From contig CADALE010000010.1 of assembly GCA_902788705.1 (NCBI GenBank), positions 1-64,000 of the forward strand: a stretch of DNA of 64,000 bases, written 5' to 3'. Of the stretch, positions 1-7,623 are shown piece after piece; the first letter of the stretch is position 1, and every line of letters starts with the position of its first letter. The translations under genes and the position numbers were made by a program. Under the pieces are notes generated by a model. The model made no database searches, had not been told where the DNA came from, and worked only from the letters and a program-made list of their open reading frames with translations. The DNA is from an uncultured Coriobacteriaceae bacterium. GTDB taxonomy: Bacteria > Actinomycetota > Coriobacteriia > Coriobacteriales > Atopobiaceae.

Positions 1-99
1 GCCACCATGGTCATCGTCACCAACACCGACGACTACGCCTCCGTCGAGCCCGCCATCGGCGCGGTCAAGGCCGGCGAGAAGCTCGTCGAGGTGAAGTAG
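1..99 (+). CDS. PTS EIIA domain, C-terminal end (partial)
   Basis: Only the last 32 residues are inside the window, read in frame 1 to the TAG at 97-99. The pattern VIVTNTDDY followed by VKAGEKLVEV is typical of the last beta strands of the glucose/beta-glucoside type EIIA domain (PTS_EIIA_1), which carries phosphate from HPr to an EIIB. It could be a free Crr-like EIIA or the end of an EIIBCA protein; the rest lies upstream. This matters because the EIIBC at 9805-11241 has no EIIA of its own. A terminator follows 28 bases after the stop. Confidence 0.65.
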   Translation, partial: ATMVIVTNTDDYASVEPAIGAVKAGEKLVEVK

Positions 100-127
100 T
101 CACCAGCTGACACGCTTCGTACGCCTT

Positions 128-158
128 GGGGCGGTCGCATCTGCGGCCGCCCCTTTTT
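128..158 (+). terminator. Rho-independent terminator after the EIIA gene
   Basis: Arms GGGGCGG and CCGCCCC enclose a 12-base loop and are followed by five T. The core, including the loop and the CATGCA just after it, is shared with the two repeat copies near 3144 and 5920. Confidence 0.8.
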
Positions 159-299
159 CATGCAGATGCCCGACGTGGCGCGTCGCTCCCGACATTCCCG
201 CACCGGCAAAGCTCGTCCTCCCCCAACCCATGCAAGCGCATCCACCCGCGGCGTTATACTGCTATCAACGCTCGCATATCCTTTGGGGGAAGGACCGCC

Positions 300-1337
300 A
301 TGAACACCGTCACGCTTGGCTCCACCGGCATCACCGTCTGCCAGAACGCCTTCGGCGCGCTGCCCGTGCAGCGTCGCAGCATCGAAGAGGGCGTGGCCAT
401 CCTTCGCCGCGCCTACGAGGGCGGCATGCGCTACTTCGACACCGCCCGCGCCTACTCCGACAGCGAGGAGAAGATTGGCCTTGCCTTTGGGGACGGCTGG
501 CTAAACCGCGAGGACGTCTACATCGCCACCAAGACGCAGGCCAAGACGCCCGAGAAGTTCTGGACCGACCTCGAGACCTCGCTTGCCAAGCTGCGTACCA
601 GCTACATCGACGTCTACCAGTTTCACATGGCTGCCCAGGTGTGGCGCCCCGGCGACGGCTCTGGCATGTACGAGGCCATGCTCGAGGCCAAGGAACAGGG
701 CAAAATTCGCCACATCGGCATCACCGCGCACAAGATCGGCGTAGCCGAGGAGGCTGCCGTCTCGGGCCTCTACGAGACGCTGCAGTTTCCCTTCTCCTAC
801 CTCGCAAGCGACCGCGACGTGCACCTCGTGGAGCTGTGCCGCCAGCACAACGTGGGCTTTGTCTGCATGAAGGGCCTGGCCGGTGGCCTCATCAACAACT
901 CGCGGGTGGCCATGGCGTTCATGACGCAGCACCCGTGGGCACTGCCCATCTGGGGCATCCAGCGCATGGCCGAGCTTGAGGAGTGGCTCTCCTACATGGA
1001 TGACACGCCCGCCTTCGACGACGAGATGCGTGCCTTCGTGGAGCGCGAGCGCACCGAGCTGATGGGCGAGTTCTGCCGTGGCTGCGGCTACTGCATGCCC
1101 TGCCCGGTGGGCATCCAGATCAACAACTGCGCACGCATGTCGCTGATGCTGCGCCGCGCACCGTCGGCCAGCTGGCTGAGCGACCACTGGCAGGCCGAGA
1201 TGGCCAAGATCCCCAGCTGCCTGCACTGCAACCGCTGTCGCTCGAAGTGCCCATATGAGCTGGACACGCCGGTGCTGCTGGAGAAGAACTACGAGGACTA
1301 CCAGCGTGTCCTTGCCGGCGAGGTAAGCGTGCTGTAG
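300..1337 (+). CDS. Aldo/keto reductase with C-terminal 2x[4Fe-4S] ferredoxin-like domain
   Basis: Predicted 345-residue cytoplasmic oxidoreductase. The N-terminal part is an aldo/keto reductase TIM barrel with family residues visible: YFDTARAYSDSEEKIG (Asp and Tyr of the tetrad), a Lys in ATKTQAK and a His in YQFHMA. From about residue 258 a cluster motif CRGCGYCMPCP appears, and near residue 306 a second one, CLHCNRCRSKCP, so two [4Fe-4S] clusters are expected. This architecture is common in anaerobes; the substrate is unknown. The start is the ATG after AAGGA at about 7 bases; the reading frame is open further upstream but that part looks non-coding. A weak -10 (TATACT, 255-260) precedes it. 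Confidence 0.85.
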   Translation: MNTVTLGSTGITVCQNAFGALPVQRRSIEEGVAILRRAYEGGMRYFDTARAYSDSEEKIGLAFGDGWLNREDVYIATKTQAKTPEKFWTDLETSLAKLRTSYIDVYQFHMAAQVWRPGDGSGMYEAMLEAKEQGKIRHIGITAHKIGVAEEAAVSGLYETLQFPFSYLASDRDVHLVELCRQHNVGFVCMKGLAGGLINNSRVAMAFMTQHPWALPIWGIQRMAELEEWLSYMDDTPAFDDEMRAFVERERTELMGEFCRGCGYCMPCPVGIQINNCARMSLMLRRAPSASWLSDHWQAEMAKIPSCLHCNRCRSKCPYELDTPVLLEKNYEDYQRVLAGEVSVL

Positions 1338-1359
1338 GCGCGCCCGCAGCCCGCCGCAC

Positions 1360-1638
1360 TCATGGTCGGGGATACTTGTCCTTGTCAAAGAGCGGCGGCC
1401 ACGTGGTCATGCCATAGGGCTTTACCTGGCAGAACATGATGTTGCCAAGGGGTGGTCGCCGAAGGGCCGCCTTGAGGCCGTCCACCGCAACCCAGTGGTT
1501 GTCGGAGGTGCAGTCAAACACGTAGGAGCCGAATCCCTCGGTGCCCACAAACGTGTAGCGAGGCTCCCCTATCTCGGATACGTACTGCAGCACATAGTCC
1601 CTGAAGGCCGGATTGACCGGCTGAACCGTCACCCGCAT
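1360..1638 (-). CDS. Hypothetical 92-residue protein
   Basis: I do not recognise this family. The protein starts MRVTVQPVNPAFRDYVLQYV and contains an aromatic-rich middle (YTFVGTEGFGSYVFDCTSDN) and a Pro-rich C-terminus. It has no signal peptide or membrane segment, so it is probably a small cytoplasmic alpha/beta protein. The ATG at 1638 is preferred because AAGGAC lies 7 bases upstream; the frame stays open to a GTG at 1788 but that extension has no ribosome site and odd composition. A CATAAT -10-like sequence lies upstream on the same strand near 1675-1680. It converges with the aldo/keto reductase gene. Confidence 0.6.
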   Translation of the reverse strand: MRVTVQPVNPAFRDYVLQYVSEIGEPRYTFVGTEGFGSYVFDCTSDNHWVAVDGLKAALRRPPLGNIMFCQVKPYGMTTWPPLFDKDKYPRP

Positions 1639-1853
1639 GCGCCGTCCTTTCCCAACAGCATCCTTGGGACAAGAATTATGCAATGCGGATGCCTCCTTGC
1701 CTACATAGGCGCCCCGCAGGTAACCAAACGTTGCCAGAAGCAGGCATCTTGTGCCTTGGGCCACTTTGAGGGCATCGTCTTTCGCCACGAGCCGTCATGA
1801 GCTGATTTTGCCGTGGGCGGCGAAGGGTTCGGGAAGCGCGTGGACAAAGTGCC

Positions 1854-1859
1854 TATAAT
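1854..1859 (+). promoter_or_regulatory. -10 element (TATAAT) of the HAD phosphatase gene
   Basis: A consensus TATAAT lies 36 bases before the chosen ATG. No good -35 box is seen at 17 bases; TTCGGG at 20 bases is the nearest candidate. Confidence 0.45.
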
Positions 1860-1894
1860 ACGTTGGGCCCGTTGTTTTACACGAAAGGATGAAC

Positions 1895-3121
1895 ATGGAT
1901 AGCGAGAAGAAGCTCGTTCCCAGCGCATGGCGCATCGTGGCCATCGCTGCGCTGTGCTGCTGTGCCCTGCTGGCCTTCCTGTACGCCACCAAGCCGGCGG
2001 CCGCACCGACCGATGCCGCCAGCTCGCCCACCGAAGCCACGACCGAAGCCGAGGGCGAGGCTGCAGGCGAGGGCGAGGCTACGACCGAGGGCGCAGGACT
2101 CGCGCTCGTTGACGACGAGGAAGACCCTCTGAGCCTCTGGACCGCCGACTCCGCAGCCAAGCAGGCCCTCATCGACTACGTCGAGAGCGTGACCGACGAG
2201 TCCTCCCCCGACTTCATCCCCGCCGAGGATCGCATCGCCACCTTCGACGTTGACGGCACGCTGATCAACGAGACCGACCCCAACTACTTTGACTACACGC
2301 TGCTGGTGCACCGCGTGCTGGAAGACCCCAACTACGTCGACCAGGCCTCCGACTTCGAGAAGGCCACGGCCAACAAGATCGTCGACCAGAACGAGAACGG
2401 CACCAAGTACGAGGAGCTTCCCCTCGAGCATGGCCAGTGCGTCGCCAGCGCCTTCAAGGGCATGACCGTGGACGAGTTCTACGCTTACGTGCACGAGTTT
2501 GCTCAGAGCGACATGCCCAGCTACGAGGGCATGAAGCGCGGCGAGGCCTTCTACGCGCCCATGGTGCAGGTGGTTCAGTACCTGCAGGCCAACGGCTTCG
2601 ACGTCTACATGATGTCTGGCACCGACCGCCTCATCATGCGCGGCCTCTTCAGCTCCGAGCTGTGCCCGATCGACATCCCGCTCGACCACATCCTGGGCTC
2701 CGACGAGTCGCTGGTGGGCTCCAAGCAGGGCGACGAGGACGGCCTTGACTACACCTTCAGCCAGGGCGAGGAGCTCGTGCTGGGTGGCGAGTTCTACATG
2801 AAGACCCTCAAGGAGAACAAGGTGTACATCATCCAGCGTGAGGTAGCCAAGCAGCCGGTGCTCTCCTTCGGCAACAGCTCGGGCGACTTCGCGATGGACA
2901 ACTACGCGCTCTCCAACCCCAACTACAAGTCTGCCGCCTTCCAGCTGTGCTGCGACGACCTCACGCGCGAGAACGGCAACGAGGAGAAGGCCGCCAAGAT
3001 GGCCGAGCAGTGCGCCGAGTATGGCTACGTGGCCGTCTCCATGGCCAACGACTGGACCACCATCTATCCCGAGGGCGTCATCTACACCGGCGCTGACGAG
3101 GCGCTTGCCGACGCGGCATAA
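1895..3121 (+). CDS. Membrane-anchored HAD-superfamily phosphatase
   Basis: Predicted 408 residues. A hydrophobic segment at about residues 10-28 (IVAIAALCCCALLAFLYA) acts as an uncleaved signal anchor or signal peptide. It is followed by a low-complexity Ala/Glu/Thr/Gly linker to about residue 75, so the catalytic domain is probably outside the membrane. HAD motif I is TFDVDGTLIN (about residue 115), motif II is MMSGTDR and motif IV is GNSSGDFAMD (about residue 325), as in phosphoserine-phosphatase-like HADs. The substrate is unknown. ATG 1895 is preferred over ATG 1889 because the AAAGG at 1884-1888 abuts the first and sits 6 bases from the second. The stop lies inside a dispersed repeat that also contains the terminator. 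Confidence 0.8.
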   Translation: MDSEKKLVPSAWRIVAIAALCCCALLAFLYATKPAAAPTDAASSPTEATTEAEGEAAGEGEATTEGAGLALVDDEEDPLSLWTADSAAKQALIDYVESVTDESSPDFIPAEDRIATFDVDGTLINETDPNYFDYTLLVHRVLEDPNYVDQASDFEKATANKIVDQNENGTKYEELPLEHGQCVASAFKGMTVDEFYAYVHEFAQSDMPSYEGMKRGEAFYAPMVQVVQYLQANGFDVYMMSGTDRLIMRGLFSSELCPIDIPLDHILGSDESLVGSKQGDEDGLDYTFSQGEELVLGGEFYMKTLKENKVYIIQREVAKQPVLSFGNSSGDFAMDNYALSNPNYKSAAFQLCCDDLTRENGNEEKAAKMAEQCAEYGYVAVSMANDWTTIYPEGVIYTGADEALADAA

Positions 3122-3178
3122 GCCTCGCCTAACCAAGAAGTCAACGGTCGCAGATGCGGCCGTCCCCTCTTCTATGCA
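3112..3178 (+). repeat. Dispersed 3'-end/terminator repeat, copy B
   Basis: From the stop of the HAD gene, GCGGCATAAGCCTCGCCTAACC continues (after a short gap) into GGTCGCAGATGCGGCCGTCCCC and TATGCAC. The same order of words appears at 5881-5957, and the second half also at 128-163. The left terminator arm is decayed here (TCAACGG instead of GGGGACGG), so only a shortened stem can form. Confidence 0.75.
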
Positions 3179-3217
3179 CGCAGGCTGCCTTGTGGGGCGG
3201 CTTCCGTGTCTCAAGCC

Positions 3218-4117
3218 TTACAGACGGTAGGCCTCGCCGCGCAGGGCCGCCTCAAGCCACTTGGCCACGCCGTCCCCGCCAATGTCATCAACCACGACGT
3301 CAGCGATGGCCTTCACCTCGTCTGAGGCGTTACCAACGGCCACGAAGGTGCCGACGTGGGGACGCATGGGCAGGTCGTTGCCCGAGTCGCCAAAGCACAC
3401 CAGTTGGCTCTTGTCCAAACCAAGCTCGGTCATCACCCACTCGATGCCCGAGCCCTTCTCGACACCCAGGAGCGTGATCTCGATCTCTGTGGGAGTGACG
3501 ACGGCAATCTGCAGGTCGCCGCGGGCCTCAAGCTGGACAACGCAGCGCTTGAGGTCCTCCTCGGTGTCAAAGCAGGCGCCCATCTTCTCGACGAAGTTGG
3601 TCTCGTCGTCCACGAACTCGAGGGCCGGGGTAATGTCGTCAACGACGAGCTTGTTCTTCTGGCTCGTGATCTCGAGGCTCAGGGCCTCGTCCGTCAGCCG
3701 GTCGCTGTTCTCCACGCGATGAACGGCCTGCGTCATGTACGACACGAGGCGGTTCTCGAAGTAGGCGCTGATGGAGGTCAGGCAGTTGAGGCCGGCGCCC
3801 TCCTGGTGCAGCCATGACGCGAGCTCAAGGGCCGTCTTCTTGGGAATGGCCTTGGACAGCAGATGGTTGCCCAGAGGGTCGACGATCTGACCTCCATTGA
3901 CGGTGATGAACAGGTCCATGCTGCCAAACTTGAGGATGTCGGGCACGATAGGAAAGTTACGCCCGGTGCAGACGACGTTTACGCATCCGGCACGCGTCGC
4001 GTTCTCCATGGCGGCAATGGTGCGTGGCGAGATGTACTCGCAGTTAAGGATGGTGCCGTCGAGGTCGTAGAACGCCGCGCCAATGCCGTTTGGACACTGA
4101 GGGTTTGCTGGAAGCAT
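3218..4117 (-). CDS. Cof-type HAD-IIB sugar-phosphate phosphatase
   Basis: Predicted 299-residue cytoplasmic phosphatase of the Cof/YidA family. Motif I FYDLDGTILN lies near residue 17, motif II is VVCTGRN and the C-terminal motif is CFGDSGNDLPM near residue 250. The family dephosphorylates sugar phosphates and similar small metabolites; the exact substrate cannot be read from sequence. AAGGAG lies 6 bases before the ATG. It follows the GH32 gene on the same strand by 139 bases, which suggests a role in fructan or sucrose metabolism, but a 19-bp tandem repeat lies in that gap and co-transcription is not proven. Confidence 0.85.
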   Translation of the reverse strand: MLPANPQCPNGIGAAFYDLDGTILNCEYISPRTIAAMENATRAGCVNVVCTGRNFPIVPDILKFGSMDLFITVNGGQIVDPLGNHLLSKAIPKKTALELASWLHQEGAGLNCLTSISAYFENRLVSYMTQAVHRVENSDRLTDEALSLEITSQKNKLVVDDITPALEFVDDETNFVEKMGACFDTEEDLKRCVVQLEARGDLQIAVVTPTEIEITLLGVEKGSGIEWVMTELGLDKSQLVCFGDSGNDLPMRPHVGTFVAVGNASDEVKAIADVVVDDIGGDGVAKWLEAALRGEAYRL

Positions 4118-4180
4118 GGCTTACTCCTTTACGAGTGGATGGTCTGGTACGCTTCGTCTCTTCCTTGCACTGCCTCAACC

Positions 4181-4218
4181 TGCTGAGCTTGGCACGGCCT
4201 GCTGAGCTTGGCACGGCC
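4181..4218. repeat. 19-bp perfect tandem duplication
   Basis: TGCTGAGCTTGGCACGGCC occurs twice head to tail (4181-4199 and 4200-4218) in the gap between the GH32 gene and the Cof phosphatase gene. It has no visible coding or regulatory role and looks like replication slippage. Confidence 0.9.
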
Positions 4219-4256
4219 ACCCGACAGGCGTCGCGTGGGCTCAGCGGGGTCATTAC

Positions 4257-5750
4257 CTAATGGGGGATCGTCTGGTTCCAGCCAGGCATCGTGAGGACGG
4301 GCGCCTGGCTCGCCGCCTGCTCGTACATCTGGGCCATGGTGTTCTCCATGGGATAGGCAACACCGTGCGCGGCGAAGGTGCTGGACACGGCGAGGTCGTC
4401 CTTCTCGGGCCCAAACCAGCGCGAGGCAAAGACCTCGGCCCCGTTGTTGGCAAAGATCTCGATTGCTGAGCCGTCCACAAGTATCCGCAGGTCACTGAGG
4501 GTATCCAGCGGAATTGATCGGTCCTTGCGCCCTGCCGCCGAGGTCTCGTCCAGGTAGCGGATGCCCAGGCGCCCCCTCTCGAAGAACACCTCGAAGCTTC
4601 CGTCCAAGGTGAGGGCGCCCTCGCCTTGGACGTCCGTGAGCATAATGTCCGCAAGGCGTCCCTCCACCGTCACGGCGCCCTGCAGGACGTGCGCCTTGCC
4701 GCGCAGTGCCTCCAGCTCCCCCACGGGGTTCTGCAGCAGGCGGCCGTCGGAGCGGCGGGTGACCACACGCGGCACGGTCATGCAATGCCACCAGTCAAGG
4801 CCGTCGGGGACGCTCGTATAGTGGTCGTCAAAGGTGCCCATCCAGCCCACCAAGATCGTGCGTCCGGCATCGTCCACAAAGGTCTGTGGGGCATAGAAGT
4901 CGTGGCCATAGTCCCACTGCACGAAGGTGCGCTCGTCGATGACCTCGGTATCCAGCACGCGCTGACCCTCAGGCAGCTCGAAATAGCCGGGCGTCCAGCG
5001 GTTGAACCAGCGGTCCTGCAGACGCGGCAGGCCCTGCGGCGAGATGGCCAGGTACTCGCGACCGTCAAGGCGGACGATGTTGGGGCACTCCCACACGAAG
5101 CCAAACGGATACTCGGAGTCTATGGTGTGGCTGAGGGTCCAGCTGATGCCGTCATCGAGGTCGGACTCGTAGAGCAGGCACGTGCCGCGCGTATCCGTGT
5201 GGCGACCACCCAGCAGCATCCAGCGCTTCCCGTCCTGCGCCCATACCTTCGGGTCGCGCACGTGACAGGTCATGTCCTCGGGATAGTCGGCGTTGCGCAT
5301 GAGCACCTTGCGGGGGCCGAAGGTCACGCCCTGGGCGGGATCGCCCTCAAAGGTGCAGGTAAGGGTGTTCTGCTCGCGGCCGGCATAGACGTAGTCGAAG
5401 TCCTTGGGGCTGTGGCCGACCACGGGGTCAACGACGTTGCCGGTATAGTACACGCGCAGCCGGTCTCCGCCGTCGGCGGCGCACCCACGCTCGACATAGG
5501 CGCTACCAGAGAAGACGCCATGCCGGTCCTCGGGGACGGAGGGCTCAAGGGGTACCCCCTGGTAGGTCCAGTGCAGCAGGTCGGGGGAGGTGAAGAGCCC
5601 CCAAGCCTTCTGGTCCACGGTGGGCCAGTCGTAGTCGTACTGGTAGAAGAAGAGGTACTGCCCACGGTACTGGCACAGACCGTTTGGGTCGTTGAGCCAG
5701 TTGTGCGGCGAGCGGAGATGGTAGCCTAGCTCCCAGCTTTGGTTGGGCAT
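4257..5750 (-). CDS. GH32 beta-fructosidase (sucrose-6-phosphate hydrolase/levanase type)
   Basis: Predicted 497-residue retaining beta-fructosidase. The signature WLNDPNGL contains the nucleophile Asp21. HVRDPKVW carries the transition-state Asp and WECPNI the acid/base Glu. The N-terminal five-bladed propeller is followed by the usual beta-sandwich to the C-terminus. No signal peptide is seen, so it should act on imported sucrose phosphate or small fructo-oligosaccharides. The ATG at 5750 follows AGGAG by 8 bases; the frame is open upstream but that part has no family similarity. It is divergent from the second GH32 gene at 6020, and the two share a 269-base control region. Confidence 0.9.
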   Translation of the reverse strand: MPNQSWELGYHLRSPHNWLNDPNGLCQYRGQYLFFYQYDYDWPTVDQKAWGLFTSPDLLHWTYQGVPLEPSVPEDRHGVFSGSAYVERGCAADGGDRLRVYYTGNVVDPVVGHSPKDFDYVYAGREQNTLTCTFEGDPAQGVTFGPRKVLMRNADYPEDMTCHVRDPKVWAQDGKRWMLLGGRHTDTRGTCLLYESDLDDGISWTLSHTIDSEYPFGFVWECPNIVRLDGREYLAISPQGLPRLQDRWFNRWTPGYFELPEGQRVLDTEVIDERTFVQWDYGHDFYAPQTFVDDAGRTILVGWMGTFDDHYTSVPDGLDWWHCMTVPRVVTRRSDGRLLQNPVGELEALRGKAHVLQGAVTVEGRLADIMLTDVQGEGALTLDGSFEVFFERGRLGIRYLDETSAAGRKDRSIPLDTLSDLRILVDGSAIEIFANNGAEVFASRWFGPEKDDLAVSSTFAAHGVAYPMENTMAQMYEQAASQAPVLTMPGWNQTIPH

Positions 5751-5823
5751 CGGGTCGCTCCTGTCGTACGTGTATGGCTGGTCATTCAGAGCATAGGCCA
5801 CAATCGAGCGGCATGGTTGGTGC

Positions 5824-5835
5824 GAGAACGATTCC
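5824..5835. promoter_or_regulatory. Degenerate LacI-type operator candidate before GH32-1
   Basis: GAGAACGATTCC resembles the first seven bases of the perfect palindrome at 5974-5991 (core GAGAACGTTCTC) and sits about 75 bases upstream of the minus-strand GH32 start. The match is partial and may be chance. Confidence 0.3.
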
Positions 5836-5880
5836 ACCCCAACTGCTCGGGGAGTGGTGTCCGCAGGCCTCGCTGAGCTT

Positions 5881-5957
5881 GCGGCATAGGCCTCGCCTAA
5901 CCGGGAAACCGCCAACCGAGGGGACGGTCGCAGATGCGGCCGTCCCCTCTTTTATGC
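5881..5957 (+). repeat. Dispersed 3'-end/terminator repeat, copy C (orphan)
   Basis: This copy contains GCGGCATAGGCCTCGCCTAACC and then a full hairpin: arms GGGGACGG (5920-5927) and CCGTCCCC (5940-5947), then TCTTTTATGCAC. It points rightward but has no plus-strand gene to its left; the neighbour there is the 5' end of the minus-strand GH32 gene. It therefore looks like the leftover end of a lost or moved gene. Confidence 0.75.
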
Positions 5958-5973
5958 ACATGAGCCGTGTCAT

Positions 5974-5991
5974 ACTGAGAACGTTCTCAGT
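5974..5991. promoter_or_regulatory. Perfect 18-bp palindromic operator (LacI-type)
   Basis: ACTGAGAACGTTCTCAGT is identical to its own reverse complement and has the central CG step typical of LacI/GalR-family operators. It overlaps a possible -10 (CATACT, 5971-5976) and lies 28 bases before the GH32-2 start, well placed for repression of that gene and perhaps of the divergent one. No LacI gene adjoins it; the LacI regulator at 30154 is flanked by a different motif. Confidence 0.75.
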
Positions 5992-6019
5992 GCGTCAACC
6001 CCGTGAGAGGAGTCCGCCC

Positions 6020-7549
6020 ATGCAGATGAACGTCAACCTCGACTACCGCCAGCACAACTGGCGCCTTGGCTTCCACCTCCAGACCCCCACCGGTTGGCTG
6101 TCCGACCCCAACGGCCTCTGCCAGTTCAACGGCGAGTACCACATCTTTCACCAGTACGCCCCGCGCTGGCCGTGGGCGGGGCACGGCTGGGGCCACTGGA
6201 CCACGCGCGACCTCATCCACTGGGAGTTCCACCGCAGCGCCATCATCCCCGAGATGGAGCTGGACATGAACGGAAGCTACTCCGGCAGCGCCGTGGTGCG
6301 TGACGGCGCCATGTGGTGCTACTACACCGGCAACGTGCTGGAGCCCGGCCACCCCAACTACGACTACGAGGGCCGTCAGGCCAACGAGACGCTGGTCATC
6401 AGCGAGGACGGCCGCACCTTTGGCGACCGCCAGCTGGTGCTGGACAACTCGGGCTACCCCGCCTACTGCAGCTGCCACGTGCGCGACCCCAAGGTGTGGT
6501 GGCAAGACGACGCGTGGAACATGCTGCTGGGCGCCCGCACCATGGACGACCATCCCGCCATGCTCCTGTACCAGAGCCCCGACGGCGTGCACGACTGGAA
6601 GCTGGCCGGCAGCTGCACCACCATCAGCGGCAAGCCCTTCGGCTACATGTGGGAGTGCCCCAACATCGTCACGCTGGGCGGCCGCGAGTTCTTCTTCGTG
6701 TGCCCGCAGGGCGTTCCCAGCCAGATGACCAAGTTCCAGAACAACTTCAACAGCGGCTACTTCCCCGTGGAGGGCACGGTCATCGACCTGCTTTCGGGCG
6801 ACGAGGGCCTCATGGACGCCGACGCGCCGTACGGCTGCATCGACGAGAACACCTTCGTGGAGCTTGACTACGGCTTCGACTTCTATGCGCCCCAGATCTT
6901 CACCGACGAGAAGGGCCGCCAGATCCTCGAGGGCTGGATGGGCCTGCCCGACATCGAGGGCCAGTACCAGGTGCCCACCTACGAGTGGCTGCACACCCTC
7001 ACGTGGCTGCGCGAGCTGTCGCTCAACGACGCGGGCAACATCTGCCAGTGGCCGCTGCCCGAGTACGATGCCCTGCATGGCGCACGGGTTGACCTCACGC
7101 CCGAGGGCTCCATCGACAACGTGGGCAAGCTCGGAAGCTCCAACTACGACGCCTTCGACATCGAAGGCGCCATCGGCGCCCGCTTCGCCAACGGCACCTG
7201 CGACCTCTTCCTCGAGGGCATCAAGGGCGAGGGCCGCATCCTGCTCAACGCCGACCTCGAGCTGGCCGTGATCGGCGACATGATCGAGCTCAGCTTCAAG
7301 GGCATCGCCGGCGGCTACCGCACCGTGCGTCGCCTGCCCGTCCGCGAGCTCTCGGCCGGCAGGCTGGAGAGCCTGCGCATGGTGGTGGACACGAGTGCCG
7401 TCGAGATCTACGTGAACGGCGGCGAGAAGACGATGTCCACGCGCTGGTGGCCGCAGGAGATCACGAACCTGCGCGTCAGCTCCACCTTCGAGGCGGACGG
7501 AAGCTACGCCTACGAGATGGGCCGCTTCGACTTTGGCAACATCTGCTAG
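6020..7549 (+). CDS. GH32 beta-fructosidase, second copy
   Basis: Predicted 509 residues. GWLSDPNGL holds the nucleophile Asp29, HVRDPKVW (about residue 152) the middle Asp and MWECPNIV (about residue 210) the acid/base Glu. The N-to-S change in the first motif (SDPNG instead of NDPNG) is a tolerated variant in the family. No signal peptide is present, so it should be cytoplasmic. GAGAGGAG lies 7 bases before the ATG. It is clearly diverged from the first GH32, so the pair probably differ in substrate (for example sucrose phosphate versus longer fructo-oligosaccharide); this is inference. A palindromic operator sits directly upstream. Confidence 0.9.
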   Translation: MQMNVNLDYRQHNWRLGFHLQTPTGWLSDPNGLCQFNGEYHIFHQYAPRWPWAGHGWGHWTTRDLIHWEFHRSAIIPEMELDMNGSYSGSAVVRDGAMWCYYTGNVLEPGHPNYDYEGRQANETLVISEDGRTFGDRQLVLDNSGYPAYCSCHVRDPKVWWQDDAWNMLLGARTMDDHPAMLLYQSPDGVHDWKLAGSCTTISGKPFGYMWECPNIVTLGGREFFFVCPQGVPSQMTKFQNNFNSGYFPVEGTVIDLLSGDEGLMDADAPYGCIDENTFVELDYGFDFYAPQIFTDEKGRQILEGWMGLPDIEGQYQVPTYEWLHTLTWLRELSLNDAGNICQWPLPEYDALHGARVDLTPEGSIDNVGKLGSSNYDAFDIEGAIGARFANGTCDLFLEGIKGEGRILLNADLELAVIGDMIELSFKGIAGGYRTVRRLPVRELSAGRLESLRMVVDTSAVEIYVNGGEKTMSTRWWPQEITNLRVSSTFEADGSYAYEMGRFDFGNIC

Positions 7550-7574
7550 TCTCGTCGCTGGCATAGCACGACTG

Positions 7575-7606
7575 GCGCCCCCGAAAGCATGCTTCTTCGG
7601 GGGCGC
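7575..7606 (+). terminator. GC-rich hairpin between GH32-2 and plsY-like gene
   Basis: Perfect 11-bp arms GCGCCCCCGAA and TTCGGGGGCGC enclose a 10-base loop. There is no T run, and the ribosome site of the next gene starts a few bases later. It may be a weak terminator, an attenuating stem or an mRNA stabiliser. Confidence 0.55.
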
Positions 7607-7623
7607 ATCACGGAAGGACCGCC

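Noticed and set aside
501..1388. Long minus-strand frame opposite the first aldo/keto reductase
   Set aside because: It is a mirror of a GC-rich coding region without family similarity; many such shadow frames occur opposite real genes in this window.
1639..1788. N-terminal extension of the 92-residue hypothetical protein
   Set aside because: The extension would start at a GTG with no ribosome site and ATG 1638 has a good one.
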